Source: Candidatus Cottocaccamicrobium excrementipullorum (lineage in GTDB: Bacteria; Bacillota; Clostridia; Lachnospirales; Lachnospiraceae). Taken from it: a stretch of DNA of 64,000 nt. Of this stretch, positions 55,155-64,000 are shown piece by piece. Numbering within the stretch: the first letter of the stretch is position 1; each line of letters starts with the position of its first letter. The notes under the pieces are model-generated. The model was given only the letters and a program-made list of their open reading frames with translations. It made no database searches and was not told the DNA's origin. Made by a program: the position numbers and the translations under genes. The stretch is taken from positions 18,238 to 82,237 of the forward strand of contig DVFL01000035.1 in the NCBI GenBank assembly GCA_018713255.1, given 5' to 3'.

Positions 55155-55622
55155 TTAAAAATCCAGGGCCAAACGAATCAATGCAATGTCTGCTCTCTGG
55201 AAGGTCATCTCCGAAGCATCCTCCATCTTAAGGGTAACCGACTCTTTATCATATGCCGTCAGCTGGCCGGTATACTCCTTGCTTTTATTTAACGCCCGGT
55301 AAAGACGGATCTCCACGTCCTTTCCGATGCTTCTGGCAAAATCTTTTTCTTTCTTAAGAGGTCTTCCCAAACCGGGAGAGCTGACTTCCAGGATATAGCT
55401 TTCCTCAATAAAATCCTCCTGGTCCAGCCAGTCGCTTAACTTCCGGCTGATGACCTCACAGTCGTCAACGGCGATACCGCCTTCTTTGTCAATGTATGCC
55501 CGAAGATACCAAACGCCGGCTTCCTTCACAAACTCCACATCCACCAATTCAAAACCATGTTCCTCCATTAATGGAATAAGGAACGCTTCCGTTCTCTGCT
55601 CATAGCTTTCTCTCTTTGGCAT
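55155..55622 (-). CDS. rimP: Ribosome maturation factor RimP
   Basis: A 155-residue protein needed for 30S assembly. It has FELVDVEFVKEAGVWYLRAYID and LEVSSPGLGRPLKKEKDF, both family hallmarks. The ATG at 55622 has GGAGG upstream. It begins the nusA operon. Confidence 0.95.
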   Translation of the reverse strand: MPKRESYEQRTEAFLIPLMEEHGFELVDVEFVKEAGVWYLRAYIDKEGGIAVDDCEVISRKLSDWLDQEDFIEESYILEVSSPGLGRPLKKEKDFARSIGKDVEIRLYRALNKSKEYTGQLTAYDKESVTLKMEDASEMTFQRADIALIRLALDF

Positions 55623-55708
55623 GTTTTCACCACCCTCCTTCAGCTGGTCAGGCCTGCCCGCTGTTCCCGTTCCGCCTTTGCCAGACACCGGCGCCAGGGA
55701 AACATAAA

Positions 55709-55738
55709 ATGAAGAGTGAACTTTCGTCCACTCTTCAT
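55709..55738 (-). terminator. Hairpin/attenuator in the rimP-nusA leader
   Basis: A perfect 10-bp stem ATGAAGAGTG / CACTCTTCAT with a 10-base loop, followed by TTTTA on the minus strand, between the operon promoter and rimP. It reads like a weak intrinsic terminator and may let NusA adjust its own expression. Confidence 0.55.
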
Positions 55739-55768
55739 CAGCCTGCCTTAATCTTGTTATCGTAATCT

Positions 55769-55797
55769 ATGATACCATTGTTTTTCCTGAATTGCAA
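55769..55797 (-). promoter_or_regulatory. Sigma-A promoter of the rimP-nusA-infB operon
   Basis: Minus strand TTGCAA (55797-55792), 17-bp spacer, TATCAT (55774-55769). Confidence 0.7.
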
Positions 55798-55847
55798 GGG
55801 GTTTTTGGCAATTTTTTCTCCCTGCTTCCTGCCGTTTTCTTTCTGTC

Positions 55848-55884
55848 CTGCCAGGCTGCGCGTCCGGTCAGCGGCGCCTGGCAG
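55848..55884 (+). other. Hairpin in the leader of the ABC transporter genes
   Basis: CTGCCAGGC (55848-55856) and GCCTGGCAG (55876-55884) form a 9-bp perfect stem, with GCTG/CAGC pairing possible inside. It lies between the divergent nusA-operon promoter and the ABC ATPase start. No T-run follows. The role is unknown. Confidence 0.4.
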
Positions 55885-55944
55885 AGAACACTCTGGAAAA
55901 TTTCTCATACAATACCATATATCCTGGAAATAAAGGAGGCCTCC

Positions 55945-56727
55945 ATGACCCCTAAGCTTGAACTCAAAACAGTCAGCTATGCTTATCATTCCCTGGATGG
56001 AGAAACTCCGGCTCTTTCTCATATATCCTTCTCCGTCATGCCTGGGGAATTTCTTGCAGTAGTCGGTCCCTCCGGCTGCGGAAAATCCACTCTTTTATCA
56101 CTGATTTGCGGACTAGCCGAGCCAGAAGAAGGGCTTATCCTGGTGGATGGAACGCCCATTCATCAGGCCAGGGACCGGATCGGATACATGCTCCAGAAGG
56201 ACCATCTTTTTGAATGGCGCTCCATCCTCTCCAACACCGCCTTAGGGCTGGAAATCCGCAGGCAGCTTACTTCCCAGCGCAGCGAAGAACTGAAAGCCAT
56301 GCTGAAAGCCTATGGCCTGGAACAGTTTCAGGAAAAACGTCCTTCTCAGCTCTCCGGCGGCATGCGCCAGCGGGCTGCCTTAATCAGGACCCTGGCCCTG
56401 AAACCAGATATTCTGCTTTTAGATGAACCCTTCTCCGCCCTGGATTACCAGACCAGGCTCTCCGTCTGCGATGACATCAGTTCCATCATCCGGGAGAACA
56501 AAAAAACCGCCATCCTGGTCACCCATGATCTTTCGGAAGCTGTCAGCACAGCAGACCGGATTGTAGTTCTTTCCCCCCGGCCTGGACGAGTGAAAACCAT
56601 ACTTACTCTTACCTTTTCTTCAGAACATCCTTTGAGCCCAATGGAACGGCGGAAAGCTCCGGAATTTTCCGCCTATTTTCAGTTGTTATGGAAGGAGATG
56701 AAAGAGCATGATCTTCCCGTTTCGTAA
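55945..56727 (+). CDS. ABC transporter ATP-binding protein (nitrate/sulfonate/thiamine-precursor type)
   Basis: A 260-residue ATPase: Walker A GPSGCGKSTLLSLICGL, Q-loop MLQKDHLFEW, signature LSGGMRQRAALIRTLAL, Walker B ILLLDEPFSALD, H-loop VTHDLSEAV. The DHLFEWR Q-loop and general layout place it with SsuB/TauB/ThiZ importers. AAAGGAGG precedes the ATG at 55945. It overlaps the permease gene by 20 bp. Confidence 0.93.
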   Translation: MTPKLELKTVSYAYHSLDGETPALSHISFSVMPGEFLAVVGPSGCGKSTLLSLICGLAEPEEGLILVDGTPIHQARDRIGYMLQKDHLFEWRSILSNTALGLEIRRQLTSQRSEELKAMLKAYGLEQFQEKRPSQLSGGMRQRAALIRTLALKPDILLLDEPFSALDYQTRLSVCDDISSIIRENKKTAILVTHDLSEAVSTADRIVVLSPRPGRVKTILTLTFSSEHPLSPMERRKAPEFSAYFQLLWKEMKEHDLPVS

Positions 56728-57538
56728 ACCTGCTCCCCCGGCGGCTTCCCCGAAAATCTCTCCTGCTCAGAGAAGTTTTCTCTGCCGCCAGCAGAGAAAA
56801 CGGCGCCTGGTTCTGATCTGCCGCGGTTTTCTGTTTTTGCTTCTCATTGGAATGTGGGAGACCGCCTCCCGTCTGTCCTGGATCGACCGTTTTATTTTCA
56901 GCAGTCCCTCGCTGATTCTCAACTGCCTGTGGTCCATGGTTCTGGACGGCAGCCTTTTTCTTCACACCGGCGTTACCCTGGGTGAAACCTTGCTTTCCTT
57001 CGCCCTGGTGATTTCTATCGGACTTGGCGCCGCTCTGATATTATGGCTCAGCCCTACTCTGGCCCAGATTCTGGAGCCTTACCTGGTGATCTTAAACAGC
57101 CTGCCTAAATCCGCCCTGGCGCCTCTCCTTATCGTATGGCTGGGAAACAATACCAAAACCATCATCACCGCCGCCGTTTCCGTGGCTCTTTTCGGTTCAA
57201 TTATGACTCTCCACACTGGTTTTTCCCAGACTGATCCGGACAAAATCCGGCTGATCTATTCCCTCGGCGGCAAAAAAACCGACGTGCTGGCCAAGGTTCT
57301 CCTTCCGGCCTCCATTCCTCTGATCATCAGCAACATGAAAGTAAACATCGGCCTCTGCCTGGTCGGAGTGATTATCGGAGAATTTCTCTCCAGCCGAGCC
57401 GGCCTGGGATATCTGATCATCTACTCAAGCCAGGTATTCCAGATGACTGTGCTGGTGAGCTCCATCATCGTGCTGTGCATCATGTCTGTGGTGCTTTATC
57501 AGGGAATCGCCTGGGTGGAGAAAAAATTTCTCGCCTGA
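56708..57538 (+). CDS. ABC transporter permease (SsuC/TauC/ThiX type)
   Basis: A 276-residue protein with an N-terminal basic stretch and about six membrane helices. The coupling loop is EPYLVILNSLPKSALAPLLIVWLG, and the later VGVIIGEFLSSRAGLGYLI is typical of the nitrate/sulfonate/taurine/thiamine-precursor group. The expected extracellular binding protein (NMT1/SsuA-like) is absent from the window, so the substrate cannot be inferred and the importer may use a protein encoded elsewhere. Confidence 0.92.
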   Translation: MIFPFRKPAPPAASPKISPAQRSFLCRQQRKRRLVLICRGFLFLLLIGMWETASRLSWIDRFIFSSPSLILNCLWSMVLDGSLFLHTGVTLGETLLSFALVISIGLGAALILWLSPTLAQILEPYLVILNSLPKSALAPLLIVWLGNNTKTIITAAVSVALFGSIMTLHTGFSQTDPDKIRLIYSLGGKKTDVLAKVLLPASIPLIISNMKVNIGLCLVGVIIGEFLSSRAGLGYLIIYSSQVFQMTVLVSSIIVLCIMSVVLYQGIAWVEKKFLA

Positions 57539-57563
57539 TTTCTGCCGCCGCATCAAGGTTTAT

Positions 57564-59405
57564 TTACAATGAAGCGCCTGGGCCGGCCAGAACGGGCCCC
57601 TGGGTCTGATTTGCAGGAGCTGAGGGAGCAGCCGCTGCTGCCCCTTCTCCTGCCGGAGCCGTCAGCCCTGCCTGCGGCTGAGCTGAACTCTCCTGACCCT
57701 GGGTATTCTGAGAAACCGGCGTACAAGCTCCTGTTCCATCTGCCTGATAAGCTGTTCCGTTATACTCCAGGACAGTATTGGCCGCCATCTGTCCGCTGAC
57801 CGGATCCAGGTAATACAGCGCTCCGCCGATTTCCTGCCAGCCGGTGGCCATGGCTCCGCTTTCGGTTAAGTAGTACCAAATGCCGTTCAGATTCAGCCAT
57901 CCCGTCTGCATTACTCCGTTTTCATTCAGATAATACCAGACTCCGCCAACCTGCCGCCAGCCGGTGGCCATGGCTCCGTTTTCATCCAGATAATACCATG
58001 TGCCGTTCTGGGTCAGCCAGCCGGTGCTCATGATTCCATTTCCACCCAGGTAATATCTGGCTCCATTAATCTCCTGCCAGCCGGTGGCCATAGCGCCGCT
58101 TTCGGTTAAGTAGTACCAGTTTCCATTCTGGGCAAGCCAGCCGGTCTGCATCTGACCATCTTCATTCAGATAATACCATGATCCGCCAATCTCCTGCCAG
58201 CCCGTCTGCATTTGCCCATCTCCGTTCAGATAATACCAATGCCCGTCTGTCTGAACCCATCCGGTGCTCATCTGTCCGTCCGGCTGGAAATAATAGCGGG
58301 CTCCGTTCAAATCCCGCCAGCCAGCAGCCATGACTCCGCTGTCTTCCAGGAAATACCGCTTTCCGCCGATCTCCTGCCAGCCGGTCTGCATCACGCCTTC
58401 TTCATTCAGGTAATACCATGATCCATTGATCTGCCGCCAGCCGGTAGCCATCATTCCAGCGGGTTTAAAATAGTACCATCCTCCTTCTAAGGATCTCCAG
58501 CCCACGGACATTTCTCCGGTAAAAGGATCCAGGTAATACTTTCCTTCCGGCATGGTCAGCCAGCCGGTGGAAGGATTTCCGTTTTCATTCATGTAATACC
58601 AGCCCTGGCCGTCATCGATCCAGGTGGATTTCTGCATGATGTCGTCCTCATAATAATACCGGTTTCCGCCGATGGTCCGCCAGGTGTCAGAGGGAATGAT
58701 GCTGGAGTAATCTTTAAAGGAAAAATCAATATCCACGTTGCCATTGACCCCGTTCACTGAGCCGGTGTTGGTGGCCTGCCACATGGAAGGGTTGTCAAAG
58801 GTGTACATGGTATTGTACCGGGCTACCCAGATATCATAGTCCAGCAGAGAAAGATCGATCTTATTGGTCAGCCAGTACTCATTGGCATAAACCATAGGGT
58901 AATATCCTGCCTCCTCGATTTTTCTGCAGAAGGCGTTGATCACCTGGCTTACTTCAGAGGGTGATAAGGTTCCCAGGGTGTCATTATCCTCCGCGTCAAA
59001 GGCCACAGGATAGGAAATGGGATAATCCTTGATCAGATTCAGGACAAACTCTGCCTCCTGCTCCGCCATCTCCACGGAAGTGGCGTAGGAGTAAATATAA
59101 GCGCCGATCTCCAGTCCGGCCTGTCTGGCCTTCTCGGCATTTACCGCAAAATAAGGATCCACCGCGCCGCGAAAACGGGTTCCCAGCATGGCGAAAGTCA
59201 CATCATCCGCCGCCACCTGCTCCCAGTCAATATCCATCTTCCAGTAAGACACATCGATTCCCCGGGAAACAACGCCCTGAATCGGGGTTCCGTCCGCCAG
59301 CTGATAAAGGCCGTCTGCGCCCCGCTCCCACTCCGCTCCATAGGCAGTAAGCGGCTGGCAGAGAAGGCAGATGCCGAGGAGACCTGCCCCAATTCGCTTT
59401 ATCAT
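57564..59405 (-). CDS. Secreted GH25 lysozyme with cell-wall-binding repeats
   Basis: An approximately 613-residue exported protein: signal peptide (IKRIGAGLLGICLLCQPLTAYG), then a GH25 muramidase domain (about 45-240: GIDVSYWKMDIDWEQV, FDAEDNDTLG with the catalytic Asp-x-Glu, MVYANEYWL). About 15 choline-binding-type repeats of 20 residues follow (GWQEIGGSWYYLNEDGQMQT pattern), then a low-complexity Ala/Gln/Pro tail. It cuts peptidoglycan and should bind the cell surface. The ATG at 59405 has AGGA six bases upstream; an ATG 19 codons earlier has no well-placed site but cannot be excluded. It is convergent with the ABC permease gene. Confidence 0.87.
   Translation of the reverse strand: MIKRIGAGLLGICLLCQPLTAYGAEWERGADGLYQLADGTPIQGVVSRGIDVSYWKMDIDWEQVAADDVTFAMLGTRFRGAVDPYFAVNAEKARQAGLEIGAYIYSYATSVEMAEQEAEFVLNLIKDYPISYPVAFDAEDNDTLGTLSPSEVSQVINAFCRKIEEAGYYPMVYANEYWLTNKIDLSLLDYDIWVARYNTMYTFDNPSMWQATNTGSVNGVNGNVDIDFSFKDYSSIIPSDTWRTIGGNRYYYEDDIMQKSTWIDDGQGWYYMNENGNPSTGWLTMPEGKYYLDPFTGEMSVGWRSLEGGWYYFKPAGMMATGWRQINGSWYYLNEEGVMQTGWQEIGGKRYFLEDSGVMAAGWRDLNGARYYFQPDGQMSTGWVQTDGHWYYLNGDGQMQTGWQEIGGSWYYLNEDGQMQTGWLAQNGNWYYLTESGAMATGWQEINGARYYLGGNGIMSTGWLTQNGTWYYLDENGAMATGWRQVGGVWYYLNENGVMQTGWLNLNGIWYYLTESGAMATGWQEIGGALYYLDPVSGQMAANTVLEYNGTAYQADGTGACTPVSQNTQGQESSAQPQAGLTAPAGEGAAAAAPSAPANQTQGPVLAGPGASL
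57770..58680 (-). repeat. Tandem cell-wall-binding repeats of the GH25 lysozyme
   Basis: About 15 imperfect 60-bp units encode W-Y-Y-L-N...G-x-M-x-T-G-W repeats. Adjacent units are close in sequence, so the number can change by recombination. Confidence 0.85.
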
Positions 59406-59517
59406 CATTTTTCCTGTTCGTTTTTTTAACAAGGCGAAAGCCGTGGTCTGTCTGTTTCTCATGTAAATCTACTCAACTCCCTTGATTCTGTCTCATATTT
59501 ATTTGCTTTCGCTAACC

Positions 59518-59547
59518 AGTTTAACAGATCTCATTCCACACAGGCAA
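59518..59547 (-). promoter_or_regulatory. Probable promoter of the GH25 gene
   Basis: Minus strand TTGCCT (59547-59542), 18-bp spacer, TAAACT (59523-59518). Confidence 0.45.
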
Positions 59548-59637
59548 TTACACCGCTCTGTCATATTCTTACGATTTCATAACAATCCGGACCATCTCTC
59601 CTCTTTCAGGAAATATGGCATCCCCTTTCTGCCAGGA

Positions 59638-62600
59638 CTATTTAAGAATTTCCAGAAGCTCCTCTCTGGTGGCAAGGGCGTCCTTTATGCTTCCCTCAGA
59701 AATGATCTCATCAGAAAGCCTGGCCTTTTGTTCCTGCAGCTTAAGAATCTTCTCCTCCAGAGTATCCTTCATGATCAGCTTATACACCGTCACCACCTGC
59801 TTCTGCCCAATCCGGTGCGCCCGGTCTGTGGCCTGGTTCTGGGCCGCCATATTCCACCAGGGATCAAAATGAATTATCACAGACGCAGCCGTCAGATTCA
59901 GGCCTGTTCCCCCTGCCTTCAGGGAAATTAAGGGAAGCCGCCGTCTTAAGAAGCTCCATGCACACCTCTGTTTTCGCTGAGCCTCCCCGGTAATTTTCAT
60001 AGATCATTGCGGGATCACAGCAGATCTGGCGAAGTCTGGTAAGCTCAGCCAGAATCTGAATCCGGCGCTGAATTCCTCCTCGGTCTGCCGATCCAGAGAC
60101 TCCTTAAGGTTCTGGAGACTGGCCTGATAAAGCTTTTTCTGTTCTCCCTCCATTACGGCATGAACCACCTTCTCCAGTTTATCCGGCAGTTCCTTCAATA
60201 CTTCTTTTTTGGTTCTCCGCAAGACGTAGGGACGGATCATCTTCCTCAGCCGGTCCGCCGCCTGCTGATCCTGCTGATTGACAATGGGCTGCTCGTAACG
60301 CTCTTTAAACTGCTTATTGCTGCTTAAAATTCCCGGCATAAGAAAATCAAAAATGCTCCACAGCTCGCTTAAGCTGTTTTCCACCGGCGTTCCCGTCAGG
60401 GCAAACCTTCTCTGGCTCTTTACCGCCTTAACCGCTTTCGCCGCCTGCGTGTTATAGTTCTTAATGTTCCGGGCTTCGTCAATGATCATATCCGCGAAAC
60501 AGCAGTTTTCATATGGCTCAATATCCCGCTTCAGCAGATCATAGGAGGTAACCAAAACATCCTCTTCTCCCTTTTCCAGCAGTTCTTTTCGCTCCGCCGC
60601 TGTGCCGGCGGCCACCGTCACAAAAAGAGAGGGGGCGAAGCGGTGGATTTCTGATTCCCAGTTATAGACCAGGGAGGCAGGGCAGACGATGAGCGCGGAA
60701 TAGCCGCTTTGCAGCTCCTTCCGGCCCAGAAGATAGGCGATGGTCTGGAGAGTCTTCCCCAGACCCATATCGTCCGCCAGGATTCCTCCGAATCCCAGCT
60801 TTCCCAGGGTCATCATCCAGCGGAAACCAAAAGCCTGATAAGGCCGCAGCTGGGCGTTCAGCTCTTCCGGAAGCTCGAAATCGCTGTCCTCCACATTCTT
60901 CATTTCCCGGAGAACACGTTTAAACTCCTGGTTCCGTTTTACCTGAAGCTGGGTTCCATTTTCCTGAAGAACCTTATCCAGGTAAAAGGCCCGGTAAGCC
61001 GGAACCGTCAGATGGCCGGAAGCCAGATCCTTTCCCTTTACTGCCAGTCCCTCCGACAGTTCGGCGGCGGCAGCCAGTCCATTTTCCTCAAGCTTCAGGA
61101 AGCTTCCATCCGCCAGCCGGTAAAATTTCCGTTTTTTCCGGTATCCGGCCAGGATTTCTTCCAGTTCTTCTCTGGACATTCCTTCACCTTCAATAGAAAT
61201 GTCCAAAAGGCCGGCCTTCATAGCTACTCCCACCGTCACCCGGGGAGTCTGCACCCTCTGAATCGTTTTAAAGCTGTCTGATACAAATACCTGGCCCAGC
61301 CCTTTAAGCTCTTCGATTCCATAGGCAATCAGATTGTACACTCTCGCTTCATCCTTATCTGGAAGGAACAGAAGCTCCCCTTTCTCATCCAGCCAAGGCA
61401 GATACTGCTGAATCTTTGCCGCCGCCTCCCTTTCCTTTTCGATGTCCCGGTGCATGTCGCTGACTGTGATTCCCTCCAGCATATTGTAGCGGCTTGCGCC
61501 GTAGCAGAACATGGTTTTCGCCGTCACCCTTCCAGAAGTCCTGTCCAGATAAAACTCGATTTGAAGAGGCTTGGGGCGGCAGTTTTCCAGCTTTTCCGTC
61601 ACCGTGCAGGAAAAGCATTTTTCCAGGGAAGGGAGAACAGAAGAACAAAAAACCTCCCCGTCCTTAGGATGTATCCGGTATTCATTCCTGGAACCATTAA
61701 ACAAACGGGCGGAGGCTCCAAGGTCTTCCAAAAACTCCGGCCCGCAAAGGTACATGATGCTTCGATGCTTCCCACCCGAACACAGCAGTCGCCGGCGCCG
61801 GAAAATACCTCAGCCGCCGGCACCTTCATCCGGTATCCTCCCGCTTCTGTTTCCTCTACCGTTATTTTCAGCTTGGGGCGTTCTTCCAGGAATATCATTC
61901 TGTCCTTAAGGCTGGAAGCATCTAACTCACAGCTATCTCCGGCGAAAATCCGGGAAAATTTCACCATCCAGCTGCCGGTAAGGAATATCTCCCGCTTAAT
62001 CTGGCTGTCAGAGCTGCTGTAATAATAGGAAGAATACCGGTAATGCTCGTAAAAGTTTTTCATGGCGTTCCGGTTCTCCGACACATATTCCGCGAGAAAA
62101 TCTAGAATTTCCCTGCTTTTCTCCGTAAAAGCGTTCCGCTCATGATAAAAGGCCAGCTTTTTTCCATACTCAACCCACGCGTAGGTTTCTACCGCCCGAA
62201 TCAGGTCCTCAATGCTTTTTACGATATATTTATGGGTAACGCCAACGCGGAACTCTGCATACCACTCCCGGTTCTTTTTCATGATGTTCGGAATCAGTTC
62301 CACCTTCCCGGTAATTTCCGGCTGAAAATATCTAGCCTTCTCCTGCATGGCGTTGGCGTACATTACCTGGGTCAAAAGGTCGTTGGCGGGCGGAATATAC
62401 GGCGCTGCCTTTCTCTGACTTTCCGCCCCATAGACTTCATGATTTTGATTATCTATCCTCATCTCCTCATTATAAAAGGCCAGGGCCGCCGCCACGCAGT
62501 GCTTGCACATTCCCTGATAGGTATAAAAGGCTTCGCACTGACATTGGTAATCCCAAAACTCATCCTTTGCAGTATCATACTCCAGATAAACATCGTAGCT

Positions 62601-62752
62601 GTCTTCTATCCTTCCACCTGGGCGTAAACCTTTATCCGTTCCTTTTCCTTCACATACTGAATATCCATTATCCCGCCGATTTTGTAAAGCTGGCTTCCTC
62701 TGGCATAAGCCCGGCTGTCCGACTCACTGCGGATCTTCTTTAACCCGATCAT
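59638..62752 (-). pseudogene. SNF2-family helicase, broken by frameshifts and a deletion
   Basis: Pieces of one SWIM-zinc-finger SNF2 helicase lie in different frames. The N-terminus starts at 62752 (ATGA overlap with DUF2200) and hits TAG at 62608-62606. The SWIM finger (CQCEAFYTYQGMCKHC) and middle continue in another frame to about 61770. The core, with DDMGLGKT, a Walker B DE and VLRRTKK, runs in a third frame to about 60050. Correct sequence (RRIQILAELTRLRQ) then moves frame again and joins, at about 59945, to [12 protein letters not shown]. The joined ends lack about 55 residues (motif IV region, which normally has a FSQF-type segment). The final [15 protein letters not shown] is intact. 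Confidence 0.82.
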
Positions 62753-63117
62753 TTCTTCGCTCCTTCCGGTTTCCGAAGAATCTTTTCCATGGCTTTTCCC
62801 CTGGCCAGCTCATCCACCAGCTTATCCAGGTAACGGATCTCCTGCATCAACGGTTCCTTGATTTCTTCCACCCGAAAGCCGCAGATTATCCCTTTAATCT
62901 GCTTTCTGGCAGGATTTAATTTCGGAGCCTGACGGAAAAACTCTCCATAAGAAAGATCCCCCTGAGATAATTCTTCCAGGTCATCAGGGCTGTATCCCGT
63001 CAGCCAGCAGGTGACCTGGTCCACCTCTTCTCTGGTCCGCCCTTTCCGCTGAGCCTTCTGCACCAGAAGAGGATAAACCGCCGCGAATTTCATCTGATAA
63101 ACCTTCTCATTATCCAT
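62749..63117 (-). CDS. DUF2200 family protein
   Basis: A 122-residue cytoplasmic protein: MDNEKVYQMKFAAVYPLLVQ, TREEVDQVTCWLTGY and IKGIICGFRVEEI match DUF2200, a small widely spread family of unknown function. Its stop overlaps the start of the broken SNF2 gene (ATGA), so the two were once coupled. It is intact, with its own promoter. Confidence 0.85.
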   Translation of the reverse strand: MDNEKVYQMKFAAVYPLLVQKAQRKGRTREEVDQVTCWLTGYSPDDLEELSQGDLSYGEFFRQAPKLNPARKQIKGIICGFRVEEIKEPLMQEIRYLDKLVDELARGKAMEKILRKPEGAKK

Positions 63118-63171
63118 GGTCCATGAAAACCTCCTGTAAATTTTCTGCTTTACTCTCCAACAATCTCTTTT

Positions 63172-63199
63172 ATTATATCTTTTTGGCAGAACAGAGCAA
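63172..63199 (-). promoter_or_regulatory. Promoter of the DUF2200 gene
   Basis: Minus strand TTGCTC (63199-63194), 16-bp spacer, TATAAT (63177-63172). Confidence 0.6.
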
Positions 63200-63305
63200 C
63201 TGTTTTCCGGTGGACTGATGTTTTTCTGGAGAAATAGTATTTTGAAGGTGAAATCAAATGTAATATTTTTCCATATCTGTTGCTTTTTTAAGATAGGATG
63301 ATATA

Positions 63306-63842
63306 ATGTCTTTGCAAGATATTGCTGAGATGCAGAAGAGTCAGAGAGCCGCGCATGAACGCTGCATCCATTATGAAAGAAAGAAGGGCTTAGTGATCAG
63401 TAAAACAGCCGCAAAGAAAACTTCAGATTTTTATTCCTCATCCTCTTCCATCCGCGCAAGGGAACGGCGGATGAAAGAAGCTGTCAGCCTGACTTTGTTC
63501 AGCGACATTTATATGACGGCAGTTTTGATGGACAAAAGCGCATGCCAACATGTGCTCCGTATCCTTACCGGCTCCTCATCCCTCCAGATTAAAGAAGTCC
63601 GAACTCAATACCGGATTTCCAGTCTGGTCTCTCACGATGCTGTGCTGGATGTTCTGGCTGAAGTTCTCCTCTTTTACATCAGCAAAACGGACATCTGGAA
63701 AGGGCAAAAAACCATTTATCTGGCAGACAGACAGCTTTATGATTCACAAGTACCTTACAACGAAGGGATCCATGTCTTTTATCTCAATGCTGCCGTAAAC
63801 GATGGAAAGGAAAAACTCAGCAGGCCAGGGAAACCTCTCTGA
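63306..63842 (+). pseudogene. Rpn / PD-(D/E)XK nuclease transposase-like gene with core deleted
   Basis: The 178-residue ORF contains the start of the family core (ACQHVLRILTGSSSLQIKEV, RTQYRISSLVSHDAVLDVLAE). It then jumps directly to a C-terminal motif (LFYISKTDIWKGQKTIY, YNEGIHVFYLNAAVNDG). In intact relatives about 50 residues lie between, including the E-I-Q catalytic strand and the RRTRFY segment. The C-terminal end is also shortened and the tail is unlike the family. The reading frame is kept, so it could yield a protein, but it should be inactive as a nuclease. It lies next to the putative IS at the right edge. Confidence 0.6.
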
Positions 63843-63870
63843 GACTCAGTCAGCTGGGAATGTCCCCGGA

Positions 63871-64000
63871 GATAACGTATAATTAATTTCGCAAAATCAA
63901 TTTCATAAAAATAGACATGATCTATAGCCGTTTGGTAGAATTAAGTCACCACAACAAAACCCATCAAAGGAGGCTATAGAACCATGTCCGATAAGATTAT
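63871..64000 (+). mobile_element. Left end of a probable IS256-family insertion sequence (cut by edge)
   Basis: From about 63871 the sequence GATAACGTATAATTAATTTC resembles the terminal repeat of IS256-type elements (GATAA..GTATAATT pattern). AAAGGAGG at 63966-63973 then precedes an ATG. Only the left end is in the window, so the right repeat, target duplication and transposase cannot be checked. Confidence 0.45.
63984..64000 (+). CDS. First codons of a probable transposase
   Basis: ATG at 63984 after AAAGGAGG gives MSDKI before the edge. This start is like those of IS256-family transposases of gut Clostridia, but five codons are too few for certainty. Confidence 0.4.

Noticed and set aside
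57770..58680. Repeat array that could be non-coding
   Set aside because: The period is 60 bp and in frame, encoding cell-wall-binding repeats of the GH25 lysozyme.
59638..62752. Programmed frameshifting or separate genes for the SNF2 pieces
   Set aside because: Several different shifts are needed, one piece is missing altogether, and no slippery sequence is visible at the junctions.
63301..63312. TATAATG at the start of the Rpn-like ORF as a promoter
   Set aside because: It overlaps the presumed start codon with AGGATG before it; no matching -35 box was found, so I did not list it.

Overview
The window comes from a low-to-mid GC anaerobic Firmicute, most likely a gut Lachnospiraceae (Clostridium cluster XIVa; relatives of C. 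symbiosum, Enterocloster or Hungatella are plausible). The basis is the gene families (ClpC with McsA/McsB, a PPi-type phosphofructokinase, a Na+-pumping decarboxylase operon, cell-wall-binding repeats, a cohesin-domain surface protein), canonical sigma-A promoters with 17-bp spacers, and AGGAGG ribosome binding sites. The species call is inference. Most of the window is chromosomal core; the right end (about 59.6-64 kb) is accessory and decaying.

Layout. 0-4.5 kb: a histidine phosphatase cut by the left edge, coupled to a short sigma-70-like protein without region 4; a LysR regulator; a large XPD/DinG-type helicase with a RecB/Cas4-like nuclease domain in front. 4.6-6.7 kb: an HPr-like protein without the phosphorylatable histidine, a PPi-dependent phosphofructokinase, and tRNA-Trp. 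6.9-13.4 kb: a stress/proteolysis operon (gntR-mcsA-mcsB-clpC, then a small conserved gene and radA) in which a GntR/YtrA-type repressor sits where Bacillus has CtsR; its promoter carries a perfect inverted repeat. 13.4-15.3 kb: a stand-alone OLD-family ATPase/TOPRIM nuclease. 15.5-23.7 kb: asnB, an AraC regulator divergent from an HtrA protease, a cohesin-domain membrane protein and an SH3b/N-acetylglucosaminidase.

24-29.4 kb: a five-gene operon encoding a biotin-dependent Na+-translocating decarboxylase. It has two different carboxyltransferase subunits (MmdA-like and OadA-like) but one biotin carrier and one membrane pump. 29.7-33.9 kb: a DD-carboxypeptidase, a polytopic membrane protein and a GT2 glycosyltransferase. 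34-38 kb: a DUF1846 protein, a nitroreductase, and an XRE-HTH/aminotransferase fusion that keeps a strong internal start for the aminotransferase alone. 38-42.8 kb: a ROK repressor with an MFS transporter under a palindromic operator, then a MarR / old-yellow-enzyme / flavodoxin operon that matches bilQRS, the gut bilirubin-reduction genes. 43-57.5 kb: ftsH, pyrG, a small unknown ORF behind a structured leader, the classical rimP-nusA-ylxR-ylxQ-infB-rbfA-nrnA-truB-ribF operon, and an ABC importer lacking its binding protein.

57.5-64 kb: a GH25 lysozyme with many cell-wall-binding repeats, a SNF2 helicase pseudogene with several frameshifts and a deletion, a DUF2200 gene, a Rpn/PD-(D/E)XK transposase-like gene that has lost its catalytic core, and the first bases of an element that looks IS256-like at the right edge. 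No CRISPR array, rRNA or prophage was seen.
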